In this document: one piece after another, positions 23,638 to 34,776 of the stretch | Layout of the letters: each line of letters starts with the position of its first letter | How positions within the stretch are numbered: position 1 is the first letter of the stretch | Assembly: GCA_029959085.1 (NCBI GenBank) | Contig: JARWIR010000038.1 | Span: forward strand, 5,216,915-5,280,914 | Length of the DNA: 64,000 nt | Source of the DNA: Nemophila menziesii | Taxonomy: Eukaryota; Streptophyta; Magnoliopsida; Boraginales; Hydrophyllaceae | Direction of reading: 5' to 3' | The notes under the pieces: generated by a model | The model's input: the letters and a program-made list of their open reading frames with translations, nothing else | What the model was told of the DNA's origin: nothing | Databases searched by the model: none | Made by a program: the position numbers and the translations under genes

Positions 23638-23970
23638 TCATTTTTTTACGTAACCTCCCCAGCAGTGAGTGAGGTCATCAATATTTGCTACACGGAACTT
23701 GCATCCCTTAGCTTTTATTACCACTAATTGATCAGAGATAACCCTTGTGACCATGAACGGTCCTTGCCAAGAACTCTTGGCTTTGCGCGCTTTCGGAGGT
23801 GGATCAGGCTTCTTCATGGGTACCTCTTCGCCTACACTGAATGCCCTATTCTTTCTTTCTTTCTTAGGTTCTTTTGGAACCTTCGTAGCTCGCACCTTTT
23901 ATTTCTTTTTAGCATGGTCAAGATGTGGATTTTTCTTAGGATATGGGGGATTTATGTTAGGTGGTTTCTT
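23638..23970 (-). pseudogene. Integrase C-terminal remnant fused behind protease
   Basis: The frame of the protease ORF continues past TGA (23973-23971) through NPHLDHAKKK, a TAA (23901-23899), then KEPKKERKNRAFSVGE, KAKSSWQGPFMVTRV and GCKFRVANIDDLTHCW. The W.GPF.V core is typical of the extreme C-terminus of Ty3 integrases. The DNA just after its stop (GACGTTAAACAAAAG near 23600) is shared with the second Athila-like element just after its pol. The deletion from protease to here therefore removed the polymerase, RNase H and catalytic integrase regions while keeping frame. Confidence 0.7.
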
Positions 23971-25653
23971 TCAGAGCTCTCTTTCCTCTATCCCTAAGGT
24001 TCCCACAACCTTAGTTGGCTCTTGTTCAATCACATTTATTCGGAAGCACTCCTCCTTGGATTCCGGAAACTTCATTGGTCTGAACACGTTAAACTTCACT
24101 TCCTCGTCTTGGATTCGCATCGTCAATTCTCCATTCTCTACATCAATCAAAGTACGCCCCGTGGCTAGGAATGGCCTTCCCAAAATAATGGGGACATTCA
24201 TATCCGCGTCGTAGTCAAGTATAACAAAATCAACTGGAAAAATTAACGTACCTGCCTTGACGAGGACATTTTCTACTCTTCCCTCTGGATGCACGAGGGA
24301 TCTGTCAGCCATTTGCAAGACCATAGAGGTTGGTTTTGCTTCTCCGATCTTTAACTTTTCAAAAATTGATTTAGGCATAAGATTAATACTCGCTCCCAAA
24401 TCGCATAAAGCCTTCGCTTGCCACTTATTACCTATAGAGATGGGAATAGTAAAACTCCCAGGATCAAGTAGCTTCGGTGGTAACTTACTCTGACATATCG
24501 CACTGCATTCTTCTGGCAAGCCTACCATTTCATTCTCAAGATACCGGCGTTTGTTTGTGAGAGCTCTTTTCAGGAATTTCAAATACTTTGGTACCCCCTT
24601 GATAGCCTCTAAGAAAGGTATATTAATATTAAGCTTACTCACCATGTTCATGAATCTTTCATATTCAGCCGTATCTCCTTTCTTCTGAACTCTGGAAGGG
24701 AATGGTGGAGGAGGAAGGGTTTCTACAACATCTTTCTTCTTTGGCTTTTCCGGAATCTTCTCCACTTCTACCACTTCAGGTTCTTCATCTTTTTCTTCCA
24801 CCTCCTCTAACGGTTTTTCTTTTCTAATTACTTCTTTTTCTTTCATAACTGGGAAAGGTGGTGGTTGCAATTGCTTACCACTTCTGAGTGAGATAGCGTT
24901 ACAAGCTTCGTATTGTTTGGGTTCTTCCGTGTTACTTGGAAGTTGTTCTTGGGGACGCTGATTTATTTGTTTTTCCAATTGAGCCACTTGTTTTTGAAGA
25001 ATTTGAAACGCATCAGCCTGTTCATCTACCTTTATATTGGTCTCTTGTAGCGCTTGGTTACTAATCTTTGTTATGTTTACTATTGCGTGCAAATGTTCTT
25101 CTAGGTGTATTGCCTTTTGATCAGACTTCCGCATGAATTGGTTCAGTTGTTCCTCTATCCTAGATGATTGTTCTGCTATCCTAGATGATAGATGGTTCAT
25201 TTGGAGAGCTAATTCATTTCCAGCAACTGCACCTTCTTGAGGATGAGCAGGGAGTGCTTTTTGAGCGAGAGTCTCTGTATAAGCATCATGTTGAACTTGA
25301 CCTCCCTGATATTGATTCTGATAATAGTTTCCTTGGGGCCTCGATTGATAAGTTCCTGGATTATTCTTGTACTGATTACCATATCCTTGACCATTTGAAT
25401 AATTGTTACCTCGATTATTGATGAAGAATACCGATCTTGGATTATGAGGACAATCTTCCCACGTATGATCAATTGCGTCACACTTAGGACATAATTCTGG
25501 TTCTTGTGCTACTTGAATGTTAGCTCTCGTTTCAGAAACCGATAGTTGCTTAATCTTGTTCTCTAGAGCGGCAATTTTCGCATTCAACGCGGTTTCTGTG
25601 TCTACACTCAAAGTACCTCTTTCGGAAACTCGAACTGGTGATCTTGATGTTTT
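23971..25653 (-). CDS. Gag C-terminus and aspartic protease of the Athila-like element
   Basis: This is the in-frame continuation of gag after a single TAG. Counting from position 25611, a CX2CX4HX4C zinc knuckle lies at residues 41-54 (CPKCDAIDHTWEDC). A Gln/Tyr/Asn-rich segment, a helical stretch around 140-220 and an acidic/Lys-rich linker follow. The protease has CDLGASINLMP at 403-413 and ILGRPFLATG at 476-485. The DLGA active-site form is usual for Athila proteases. The protease would cut the Gag polyprotein inside particles. There is no ATG at its beginning, so expression would need readthrough of the TAG or repair of it. It is intact apart from the flanking stops. Confidence 0.88.
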   Translation of the reverse strand, partial: KTSRSPVRVSERGTLSVDTETALNAKIAALENKIKQLSVSETRANIQVAQEPELCPKCDAIDHTWEDCPHNPRSVFFINNRGNNYSNGQGYGNQYKNNPGTYQSRPQGNYYQNQYQGGQVQHDAYTETLAQKALPAHPQEGAVAGNELALQMNHLSSRIAEQSSRIEEQLNQFMRKSDQKAIHLEEHLHAIVNITKISNQALQETNIKVDEQADAFQILQKQVAQLEKQINQRPQEQLPSNTEEPKQYEACNAISLRSGKQLQPPPFPVMKEKEVIRKEKPLEEVEEKDEEPEVVEVEKIPEKPKKKDVVETLPPPPFPSRVQKKGDTAEYERFMNMVSKLNINIPFLEAIKGVPKYLKFLKRALTNKRRYLENEMVGLPEECSAICQSKLPPKLLDPGSFTIPISIGNKWQAKALCDLGASINLMPKSIFEKLKIGEAKPTSMVLQMADRSLVHPEGRVENVLVKAGTLIFPVDFVILDYDADMNVPIILGRPFLATGRTLIDVENGELTMRIQDEEVKFNVFRPMKFPESKEECFRINVIEQEPTKVVGTLGIEEREL

Positions 25654-26556
25654 CTAACTCATCTCGTTCTTCACGATTCTATCCATGATAACCAGAGCTT
25701 GATCAGTTGTGACCATCATGAGACCACCTTGGCACATAGTGTCTATTTTGTCTTTCGCAGCTTCACCTAAACTTCGATAAAATATCCCAAGCTGTAATTC
25801 AAGAGAGTACCCATGTAATGGGCACTTGCGTAATAATGTTTGAAAACGAGTCCATGCAGCACCTACAGTTTCTCCTGGCTCTTGGCAAAAATAAACAATA
25901 TCTAATTGCCCGCTAAGTCTAACACTTTGAGGATAGTACCTATCGAAAAAGGCTGTCTGAAGTTGATCCCAAGTTACAATTGCGTTGTGTGGTTGTTGAT
26001 CATACCACTCACTAGCTCCTCCTGTGAGGAAAAATGGAAACATATGAAAGTACATTTGTTCTTGGGTTACTCCAGGGGTGACATATGCATCACAGATTTG
26101 CATAAACTTGTACATAGCACGAATAGGATCTTCGCGAGCCGCACCACCAGACTGTCCAACGGTTGTAAAATGATTAATCATCCCTGCGTCTGGTCTGAAT
26201 CGAACTCCTTGAATTGCAGGAGGACGGAGTTCTAGTGGTGGTATACGAAAAGGTCCATGGTTGTTTGGTTGGAAGATCTGCGGTCCATGATTGTGAAGTA
26301 CTCCACCATTATTATTGACTTGCTGTTGAATTCCGGGAGGAGCTGGTAATTGGACTCCTACCGGTGGAATTGGTAATTGAACTCCTACCGGTGGAGCTAT
26401 TGGGAGACCGTTTTCATCCAATTGAATCACGGGATCCTGGAGGACGGGATCTTGAACATTATCTTCTGCCATTTCTTTTTCTAACCTTGCTTGTTTTCTT
26501 GCTTCTTTATCTCTTTTGTTTTTCTCTCGAATTAACCTCTCGGGGTTTGAGTACAT
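25654..26556 (-). CDS. Gag capsid protein of the Athila-like element
   Basis: 300 codons from ATG at 26556 to TAG at 25656-25654. The N-terminus is charged (KNKRDKEARKQARLEKE); a Pro-rich part with repeated PPVGVQLP lies at 55-75; the retrotransposon-gag core is at about 140-270 with DPIRAMYKF, GGASEWYD, TWDQLQTAFFDRYYP and FCQEPGETVGAAW. It forms the capsid of the particle. The first ATG of this frame lies about 140 bp downstream of the primer site. The frame stays open after the stop. Confidence 0.9.
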   Translation of the reverse strand: MYSNPERLIREKNKRDKEARKQARLEKEMAEDNVQDPVLQDPVIQLDENGLPIAPPVGVQLPIPPVGVQLPAPPGIQQQVNNNGGVLHNHGPQIFQPNNHGPFRIPPLELRPPAIQGVRFRPDAGMINHFTTVGQSGGAAREDPIRAMYKFMQICDAYVTPGVTQEQMYFHMFPFFLTGGASEWYDQQPHNAIVTWDQLQTAFFDRYYPQSVRLSGQLDIVYFCQEPGETVGAAWTRFQTLLRKCPLHGYSLELQLGIFYRSLGEAAKDKIDTMCQGGLMMVTTDQALVIMDRIVKNEMS

Positions 26557-26697
26557 GCACCAAACCTGTAAATCTGAGAAAGCAAGAACAAAACCAAAGC
26601 GTAAAACTGAAAAATAAAAATAAAAATAAAAATGAAAACTAAACTAAAAACTACCAACTAAAACACTTAGTACTAACACCGTGGTCACACGCTACCG

Positions 26698-26715
26698 TCC
26701 CCGGCAGCGGCGCCA
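26698..26715 (-). other. Primer binding site (tRNA-Asp type)
   Basis: Minus strand TGGCGCCGCTGCCGGGGA lies a few bases after the 5' LTR. It matches the TGGCGCCGTTGCCGGGGA site used by Athila/Tat elements with one change. Confidence 0.88.
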
Positions 26716-26721
26716 AAAACT

Positions 26722-28512
26722 TGGTGTCTCCTAGTGTGTTCTAAATAAACACACCTAAAAAGGCAAGACACGTACCGCAATTGTGCGGGTCGTCCAAGTA
26801 ATATCCGGTAAACGGGATTTCGATCTCAGGGACGGATTAGGTATGATTAAAGTGTTATGAAATAAATGGAAATAGTTGCTTGAATGAAAATTAAAAGTAA
26901 ATGAATAGATTTTTATTTTGTTTTTGTATTAAAGGACTAAAGTGCAAATAAAGTAAATATTAAACTAAAATTTAAACTAATGCAAGAAATTAAATATGAA
27001 GAGACTAAAAGATGAGAAAGTAGTACTTGAGTCACGCTAGGTTTCCACCAAAATAAACTTAATCAATGCTTCTTCTAAGGGACAAATTAGTAACTAGTAA
27101 TAGTCGGGATTCTAGATTCTCCTAACCCCCGTCAGGGTGGACTTAGGAGCTATTCTCAGGTGTTACAAACCCCGTCAGGGCGATCATAATCCACCTTCGA
27201 ATGTCAAGTCCTCTACCCAATTGGCTATAAGATTAACTAAGTCCGTCAGGATCAATAATTTCTATCTTACGTTTATTATCTATGTCAGTAATTAAACCCC
27301 CCGTCAAGATGATCCAATCGCCACTAATTGGAATAGCCTAATTACTCAAACCTATGTCTAATTGGCCAAATTAAATATAGTGAAATTAACTTACGATAAC
27401 AAACAATACTAAATTACTCAATTCGAATTAAATTATAAAAATCACAAATCAGAAAGCATGAATTAAATAAATTAAGGTTCAACCCTTACAGCAGTTCTCA
27501 AGCACTTAAGAAGTTTATCTCATAATGGAAAATAAAACTAAAACAAATAAATTAAAAAACATAATGTTTTACAGAAAGAAAATAATAAAACCTAATCAAG
27601 AGGTTGGGTTTGGCTTGAATTGGAGATATAGACAGTCTCCAGCTCTCAGCTTTCTTCCTTCCTGCTTGCTCTGACTTGAATCCTTAAGCCTCTTTGATAA
27701 TGATATGAAGTGTGTGTAAAAGAGGAGGCTAAGGGGTGTATTTATAGGTGTTGGAAGACCCTAGGTCGAATTTGCTTGGAGTGGAAGACAAGTCAAAGAC
27801 TCTCAAATTCGTAGCTCTAAAAGATAAGATTCTGCTGATTTCATTTGGTCATATCTTTTTCAATACTTATCCGTTTGAGAAGTTCCAATATATGAAACTG
27901 CTTGTCTTGGAAAGAGCTTTCTATTGGTGCAGACCACTCGTCCATAATACATGCCAATCTTTTATTATGATTTAATCTCTAAAACGTGGCTGGATTTTCA
28001 GATTTCAAAAGGCTGCTTTATCTTTTCCTCCTTTGAATAAATCTTTACCAAATCTTCGTATTTCCATGTAAATCTTCTTTCCTTTCATCTTTATCTTGAC
28101 TTGGTCTCTAAGTAATTACCATTTATCTCTTAAAGCTTCACATTAAATAAATAATTAAACCGCATATGCTTAAAAAGAATAAATCAAGAAATCAAGAAAT
28201 CGAAATAGGAAAGTGTACTCTAAAAATAGAAACTCGGCTAAAAATCATTTCCTAACACTCTAAAATACACTAAGACTTTATTCTCACTTCTTCTCCATGG
28301 ATTGGTCTTTCATGAGATTCAAGAACCAATTAACTTTGCATTAAAAATAGTCAAATTTACGCACAAAAGCTCAGATTCTGCAAATAGTTAATTTCCATGG
28401 GGAGAAAGTGCAATATGATCAAATAAGCCTAAAAGTCTATCAAATAAGTCATTTATTCGCCTAAAAGGATGTCTCTAAGGGGCTAATAATTAGAACAAAT
28501 CGGGAGACATCA
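26722..28512 (-). repeat. 5' LTR of the Athila-like element (right)
   Basis: 1,791 bp, same ends as the left LTR. Transcription would start inside it and run leftwards into gag. Confidence 0.93.
27739..27746 (-). promoter_or_regulatory. Likely TATA box of the 5' LTR
   Basis: TATAAATA on the minus strand, about 1 kb inside the LTR from its gag-proximal edge. The same box is in the left LTR and, as TATAAATA, in the solo LTR near 53160. Confidence 0.5.
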
Positions 28513-28517
28513 TCTAT

Positions 28518-30015
28518 CTTGCTCCATCTACTTCATATCATTGTGCACTTATTATTACTATAAGGGGTTCACAAACAAGAGGTCCTTGCTCCTTTAAATT
28601 CTTTAATATTTGGGCTAAACATATCGAGTTTTAGGATGTGGTGCAGAAAGCTTGGAATATTCATATGCAGGGTTCTTGTATGTATGTTTATATGCTAAAC
28701 AAAGATCAGTTAAAAGAGACTTGAAGATATTCAACAATAAGTACTTCAAGAAAACTCCTCAATATATTAATCAAATTAAAATCAAGCTTGAGGAATTGCA
28801 GAACCTAATAATGAATGGGAAGGGCACAGAGTTAGTAATTGCTGAAGAAACAGTTGTATTACACAGTCTTGAAGAAGCAATGCTCCATGAACATCAAGTA
28901 CTAAAGCCAAAAGCTAGAGACACTTGGTCCAAAGAGAATGATTGTAGCTCTGCATATTACTATAGGATTATCAAGGCTAGGTACTACACTAATTAATGAT
29001 GCTGAAAATATTTTATCCACTCCTAATCAAATCAAGGAGGAATTTCTAAAGTTTTATATTTCACTCATTAGTACTGAAGATTCCACATATGGGGTTTGCT
29101 CAGCTGATACTCTTAAACAGCTTATGAATATTACAATCAGTACATAGCAAGTTAATTATCTGAATAGCCCAGTTACTAATGAGGAGATTAAAGAAGCATT
29201 GTTTTCTATTGATGAGGCAAAATGTCCTGGTCCAGATGGTTTTACATTTGGATTTTATAAGGAAGCTTGTAATGTTGTGGGAGATGACTTTTGTAAAGCT
29301 ATTAGAGAAACTATGGATACTCAGTCAAGGCTTAAAGAGGCAAATGCTACTAATATGTCCCTTATACCTAAAACCCAAGCTCCTGCTAGTGTGAGACAAT
29401 TAAGACCTATATCATTTGTTAATACACCATCAAAACACTATCAAAGGTCATTACAAATAGGATAAAAAAGTACTAAATTATATAATTGAATACAATCAAT
29501 CTGCTTTTGTTTATGACAGGCACATTGGAGATAATATTATTGTGGCTTAAGAGATTCTCAATGGCTATGATAAGAGTAATATAACAGCTAGAAGCATTAT
29601 TAATGTTTATTTGCAGAAAACATATGACAGCTTAAACTAGAAGTTCTTGATTAATGTATTGTATGCTTTTAACTTCCATGTTATGATGATTAAGTTGATT
29701 GAGATGTGTATATCTACTCATACCTATTCACTCTGTATAAATGGTGAATTGGTGGGATACTTTGATGGTAAGAGAGGATTAAGACAAGGGGGCCATTGTC
29801 CCCTTATCTTTTTGTTCTGTGTATGCTGGTATTTACTTCTCTTTTTCAAAATATTGGTGGTAATAGAAATTTTTCCTTTCACCCTAAATGTGAGGCTGTG
29901 AAGCTCAACCACATTATTTTTGTTGATGATTTGCTCATTTTCATGAAGCCAACTGTTCAATCAGCTATAATGGTAAGGGATGGTCTTGATATCTTTGCTA
30001 GGTTATCAGGTTAAA
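28518..30015 (+). pseudogene. LINE reverse transcriptase (part 2), broken
   Basis: Continues the LINE after the Athila insertion. Visible in order across several frames: the endonuclease end (SYHCALII), AKCPGPDGFTFGFYKEAC, SLIPKTQAP and RQLRPISFVN, QSAF.YDRHIGDNI, GLRQGG, and the polymerase motif as FVDDLLIF (29916-29942). Breaks: frame changes near 28690, 28960 and 29790 and several stops. The order and spacing are those of plant L1-type LINEs. Confidence 0.88.
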
Positions 30016-30017
30016 GT

Positions 30018-31375
30018 ATGAACAAATATAAAAGTAAAATATACTTTGGTAATACTCCTAATCAATTAAGGACTGAGGTTATGAATATTTTGAGTATTAA
30101 GGAAGGCTTTTTACATGTTAGATACCTTGGAGGGCCTTTAAACTTCAAGAAGCTGAGCTCAACTGATTCAAATAAACTCATAGATAGTATTAGTGAGAGT
30201 ATAACCAGGTGGACTCACAAATTATTCACATATGCAGGAAGTCTAGAGCTGATTAGAGTGGTACTCATAAGAAAGATTCTCTACTTGTGCAGAGTTTTTT
30301 TATTACCTAAAAATGTGATATATAAATTGAATGAACAGCTAGCTAGATTGAATATTCCAAATATTGAGAACCTGAACAAGGTATGTCTTTTGAGTGTCTT
30401 TTGGAGAATGTACAGTGATAATTTACTCAGTTTATGGGCTTATAAGAATATATTCAAGGAGGAATGTGTATGGAATTATTCATTAAACAAGACTTATCTT
30501 GGGCCTGGTGCAAAATTATGAAGCTAAAAGGTTTAGCTCATCCCTTTATATCACATAAGATTAATAATGGAGCTTTGACATATATATTTTGGGACAACTG
30601 GATAAAGGGTGACAATGTGAACACTTACTTACATAAATACACCCATGATTGTCCTTTGTGGCTCAATAAAACAATTAGTAGTTGCTATATAAGAGGGAGA
30701 TGGCATCTTCCTCCCTTTCTATATGTTCTTAGTGATGTGTTACCTAATTTGAATGCAGCTGAGGATAAAATATTATACAAAGCTAGCGTGAAGGATAAAT
30801 TCTTCTTTAAGAAAACAATGGGGGAAATATATCAGCAAAGATAGATTTTGGAGTGGACTAGACTTGTGTGGAATACTATGAATATTCTTAAAAATTCTTT
30901 TTGCTCATGGTTGGCTTGCTTGTATAGATTTCCAACTAAAATGCATATGATACAATGGGGTGCACAATTTAAAAGCCTTTGTGAAATATGCCACAATGGT
31001 ATCGAGGATAGGGATCATCTTTTTGTACTTTGTCCTTTCTTAGTAAGAATATTGCAGGAATGCTTTACAAAGTGTGGAGTAAATATGCCAGTTATGCAGA
31101 ATTGGGATACTTTGATGGATTTTATTTTATCTCAAGCTTGTGATAAGTTCTTAGATGTGATTTACTCAGGATGGTTTTCTTTATTAACCTACTACATTTG
31201 GAACAACATGAACGCTCACCTACATGGGGGAAGAGTGAGCACTGAGGAAGATGGTATTCACAATATTCAATATTGCCTCTATATTAAGACTTTAGGAAGG
31301 AGGAAATTCAAATGTAAAGGGGACCGTATGATGATTGCAGAGAATTGGAAACTCAAGGACATTTTCAAAGATTAA
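30018..31375 (+). pseudogene. LINE C-terminal region with zf-RVT zinc finger, broken
   Basis: The first frame (30018-30521) carries HVRYLGGPLNFKKLS, the conserved 'YLGvPL' segment after the polymerase domain. A frame change follows, and 30848-31375 holds the zinc-binding segment with PTKMHMIQWG and CEICHNGIEDRDHLFVLC, typical of zf-RVT in plant LINEs, and a Trp-rich tail. It stops at 31373-31375. No RNase H domain follows, unlike the LINE at the right edge. Confidence 0.85.
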
Positions 31376-32524
31376 ACAATGTGTAAATGTTAGTTAATGC
31401 TTGTTTTTTCTTGTAATAGTTAGAATTGCTTTTCTTTCTATTTCTTAGAGGCTCTTTGAGTTCTCAATGATTGTACAAATTGTTGTTTGAGCTATAAAAT
31501 TGTTAGTTGATTGGAAAAAAAATGCAGAACATTTACGTCCAAGAATGGAACGTGATAGGGACTTTGTCAAGGCTGAATGGAGAAATGGTGAAGCGGTTTT
31601 AAGAAGCTTTTCGATCGAAATATAGAACTACCAGTTTTTCCTTACTCAAAATCAAGTCTTTGAAAGAAAGAGTACTATTTTTAATATTGAGGCAACATTA
31701 ATTATTGGGTGAATATAACATATTGCATGTAGTGTCTTAGTAGTTAGCATATGAAAATAATGAGATGCAAAATAACCAAAAATAATTTTTTGATATTGAA
31801 CAATGAATCATTGGTCAAGACTCATGACACCAAAATAAAAAATGCAGCTTATAAGACAAACTAAATAGTGACCATGTACCTTTCTTTACAGTGTAGTGAC
31901 AACAATAAAAGAATTTTAGAATTTGTGGCTGATAACAAGCAAACAAATTGTATGTAAATTTTAATATGTAAGATCCGAGTTTGATTACTATATAGCTAGT
32001 GCAGTAATGGGTGTAATAAGTACACTAGCATGATTGAGTCCTAAATCCTGGGATCGAATCTTACTAGAGTCAAAATGATTGTGAGTCCAAAGTGGCTCTC
32101 ATATGTATTAAAAAAATAAGTTCTTTTCCATCATCCAGACATGTTAACCTGCTAAAAACATATTGTACCCGTCCCTGTTCAGATCCAATACACGATCCAA
32201 TGTTCCAGATTCTATAACCACTGAAAATGATTGACTCACTCGAGCCTCTCTACTACTTAAAGCAAGAAAACTGCTACATAACTTTTTCTTCATGTCCATT
32301 TACTAAATTATGGTTGATTCACTCGAGCCTCTCAAGCCAAATTATATGCTACACTGGACGAATCATAAGCTTAACAATGCAACTAAATTGTACAAATATT
32401 CAAATCTCTAGAATCCCTTTTAGACGATCATTCATTATTTGGGTCGTCCAGTTTTTGAAACGTAGGCAAATTAACCCCAAAGGTTCGATATAAATTTCTG
32501 CAATTTTTTTATATCAAATTTCTG

Positions 32525-32582
<58 letters not shown>
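32525..32582. repeat. Compound microsatellite (ATAC)n(TA)n(CA)n
   Basis: Three simple repeats follow one another without a break. Confidence 0.95.
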
Positions 32583-32990
32583 AATTACATAAAGATAAAT
32601 TCTGAAAATTTTGAAATTTATAGAAAAAAATCGGCAAAATATGTGAAAAAACTAATATTTTACCTTGGATGAATATCTTTGAAGAATATATGCTTCCCAA
32701 TTGATAATGGTGTAGCAATCTTTGAAGAATACGATTTCATTTGGTAATGGATTGTAAAGTAAATAACATGTAACTATATTTTGATTACATATGCTTCAAG
32801 ATGGGAGCAGTAAATAACATTATACTGTATTGGACTGAATCGGCTGCTGGATTTAACTTATTCAGTCGACGCTGTATTTTTCGTTCTTAATGATCGTTAG
32901 GGAAAATTTTTAGTGTTTGTTTTTTATATTTTTATTTTTTAAATTAATGAATGTGTTTTTCTTTCATTATATAATATAAGGTGATAGCTT

Positions 32991-32994
<4 letters not shown>

Positions 32995-33087
<93 letters not shown>
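32995..33087. repeat. (TA)n microsatellite
   Basis: About 46 uninterrupted TA units. Confidence 0.95.
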
Positions 33088-33089
<2 letters not shown>

Positions 33090-33437
33090 CTTTTAGAAAA
33101 AACATTGGATATGTAATTTTTTTTAAAATTATTTAAAGTGATTTTAGATGTTAAAATATTTTTTATAAGTAGTTTAATTTTAATTGAAAAGTGTTTCGAA
33201 CTATAAATAATCAATTGTAAATGACAGCCCGTTTGAGATTGTTTTTAAAAATAATGAAGTGATTTTAGACCCAAAAATATACTTTAATCCCTTAAAACCA
33301 TTTTTAGGAAAAACACTAGCTATGTGGTTATTAATATAATAACCACATATTTATATTAAAAAGAGTTGTTTGAGTTATGGGAACTATCGAGAACTCAAAT
33401 TTTAAGTTATGTGAAATTTTTTTAAAATTCAGGTTTT

Positions 33438-33463
33438 GAGTTTTGGAAAGTTTTCCATAACTC
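33438..33463. repeat. Short palindrome, GAGTT-type family
   Basis: GAGTTTTGGAAA and TTTTCCATAACTC arms. A weaker relative (GAGTTATGGGAA...GAGAACTC) lies at 33372-33396. Confidence 0.7.
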
Positions 33464-34307
33464 TGTTCTTTAAAAAAGACGGTATTTTTATGGGTAAGAG
33501 TATAAGGGCAGGTGTCTATTGGACGTTAACTTTTAAAATAATCACTTAAAGTGATTTTAGATATCAAAATAATTATTAATATTTTTTTCAAATATTTTAA
33601 TTTTAATTGAAAACTGTATTTAGTTTTAAAATAATCGATCCAAAATAGGTACACCCCACAAAGAATGACACGGTGTAATCGGTGACCAACTATTTGAATC
33701 AAAACAACCACAAGAATGACACGGTTTAATTGGGAGACTATATTTTGAGTCAAAATGAATGTTCTTTGCTCAACATGACTTGAGATTACACCATAATGAT
33801 GACGCCACTAGACTAGTAAGATATGTTCGATATCCTTGTCATGTGCTGGCTGATCAAATCCTTGACCACCATCCTGCAGGCATGTGGGAAAACTACTAGG
33901 TTGCTTCTCATTCGCCCATTTCATCAATCCTTGACCACCATGCGGAGCTCAATCTTAATTGACAAGACATAAGGATTTGCGGCTGGAACGTATGCGGATC
34001 GAATTCAAATTAAACCACTCATTACTATCAAGTGTTTTCTTTTCCAAAACTCATTATTATCAAGTGGGATAACATGTTCACATTGCAAAATTGTCTTAAA
34101 TGGAGTATAAGCATTGTAATTGTATTATAGGTATTACCTAATTTCGATGTAATTTTTCTTATAGAAAAAAATAATATATAATATTATAAAAGTATAAATT
34201 CTCCTTAAATTTAATGAACGAGAGAGTTTAAATTTTTATTATATTATAAGGTGTGTAAAAAATATGTTAAACATAAAAAAAAGATTTATATGATGAGAAA
34301 CGATGAT

Positions 34308-34660
34308 CACTACTACAGCGCGGCTCTCTAACGACTAAACTTCTAGCGACTACGCGTTGTAGTCGCTAAAGACCAGAGCCTCTAGCGACTACATGTGTTT
34401 AACGACTACATGGCATTTTTCTCGACTACATAGTAGTCGTTAGTAAGTTATTCTTTTAACGACTACAAGAAGTAGTCATTACTACTTATGAGGTAGTCGC
34501 TAGTGTGTTTTAATATTTTTTAATTAATTTCCCACCGCCAACGTGTAGTCGCTAGATGTATTAATTAACGACTACATAAAGTAGTCGTTAGTAGTCATTT
34601 CTAACGACTACGTGTGAGGCTTTGGCGACTACACGTGTAGTCGCGAATAGTGTAGCGTGT
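34308..34660. repeat. Left subterminal repeat array of the CACTA element
   Basis: Around fifteen copies of CGACTAC or its complement GTAGTCG, in both orientations, many as TAGCGACTAC or TAACGACTAC. By analogy with En/Spm these would be the sites bound by the element's DNA-binding protein. Confidence 0.85.
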
Positions 34661-34776
34661 TTTTAACAGTGACTTGCGAATTGCTTTACTCAATACACCA
34701 TTATTATATAATTTCTCTTTCTTTCTCTCAAAACTCTCCCAATTTTTTTCCACAATTAATCATCAAAAATTATTTC

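Larger units (their letters stand above)
19019..28512 (-). mobile_element. Athila-like Ty3 retrotransposon, complete ends, internally deleted
   Basis: 9,494 bp on the minus strand, flanked by the perfect 5-bp duplication TCTAT (19014-19018 and 28513-28517). The LTRs are about 1.79 kb. The internal order (minus) is tRNA-Asp-type primer site, gag, gag C-terminus with zinc knuckle and protease, then directly the integrase C-terminus, a GC-rich repeat array, a small ORF, a long non-coding 3' region and a polypurine tract. Reverse transcriptase, RNase H and the integrase core are absent, so it depends on another element for mobility. By eye the LTRs differ at roughly thirty positions plus a few small indels, pointing to a fairly recent insertion. 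Confidence 0.93.
18370..31522 (+). mobile_element. LINE (L1-type non-LTR retrotransposon) split by an Athila-like element
   Basis: The LINE parts are about 18370-19018 and 28518-31522 (about 3.6 kb without the insert). In order they encode the end of an AP-type endonuclease, a reverse transcriptase, and a C-terminal zinc-finger segment (zf-RVT), then a short 3' UTR and A8 at 31515-31522. Removing 19019-28512 and one copy of TCTAT restores an open frame across the junction. It is inactive: frameshifts and stops occur throughout, and the 5' part is badly decayed so its start is only approximate. I found no target duplication for the LINE itself. Confidence 0.85.
31523..34307. other. AT-rich intergenic DNA, no gene seen
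   Basis: Contains two microsatellites and a palindrome (listed) and blocks of 'aagtgattttagat' repeated at about 33137, 33258 and 33548, suggesting old MITE fragments. A phrase containing TTCACTCGAGCCTCTC recurs at about 32230 and 32315. No coding sequence is convincing. Confidence 0.4.

Noticed and set aside
23747..24214. Plus-strand frame antisense to the protease
   Set aside because: It is a shadow of the minus-strand protease and integrase-tail frame.
32939..33214. Frames made of alternating Tyr-Ile here and at 35308-35535 and 52808-53021
   Set aside because: They are translations of (AT)n microsatellites.
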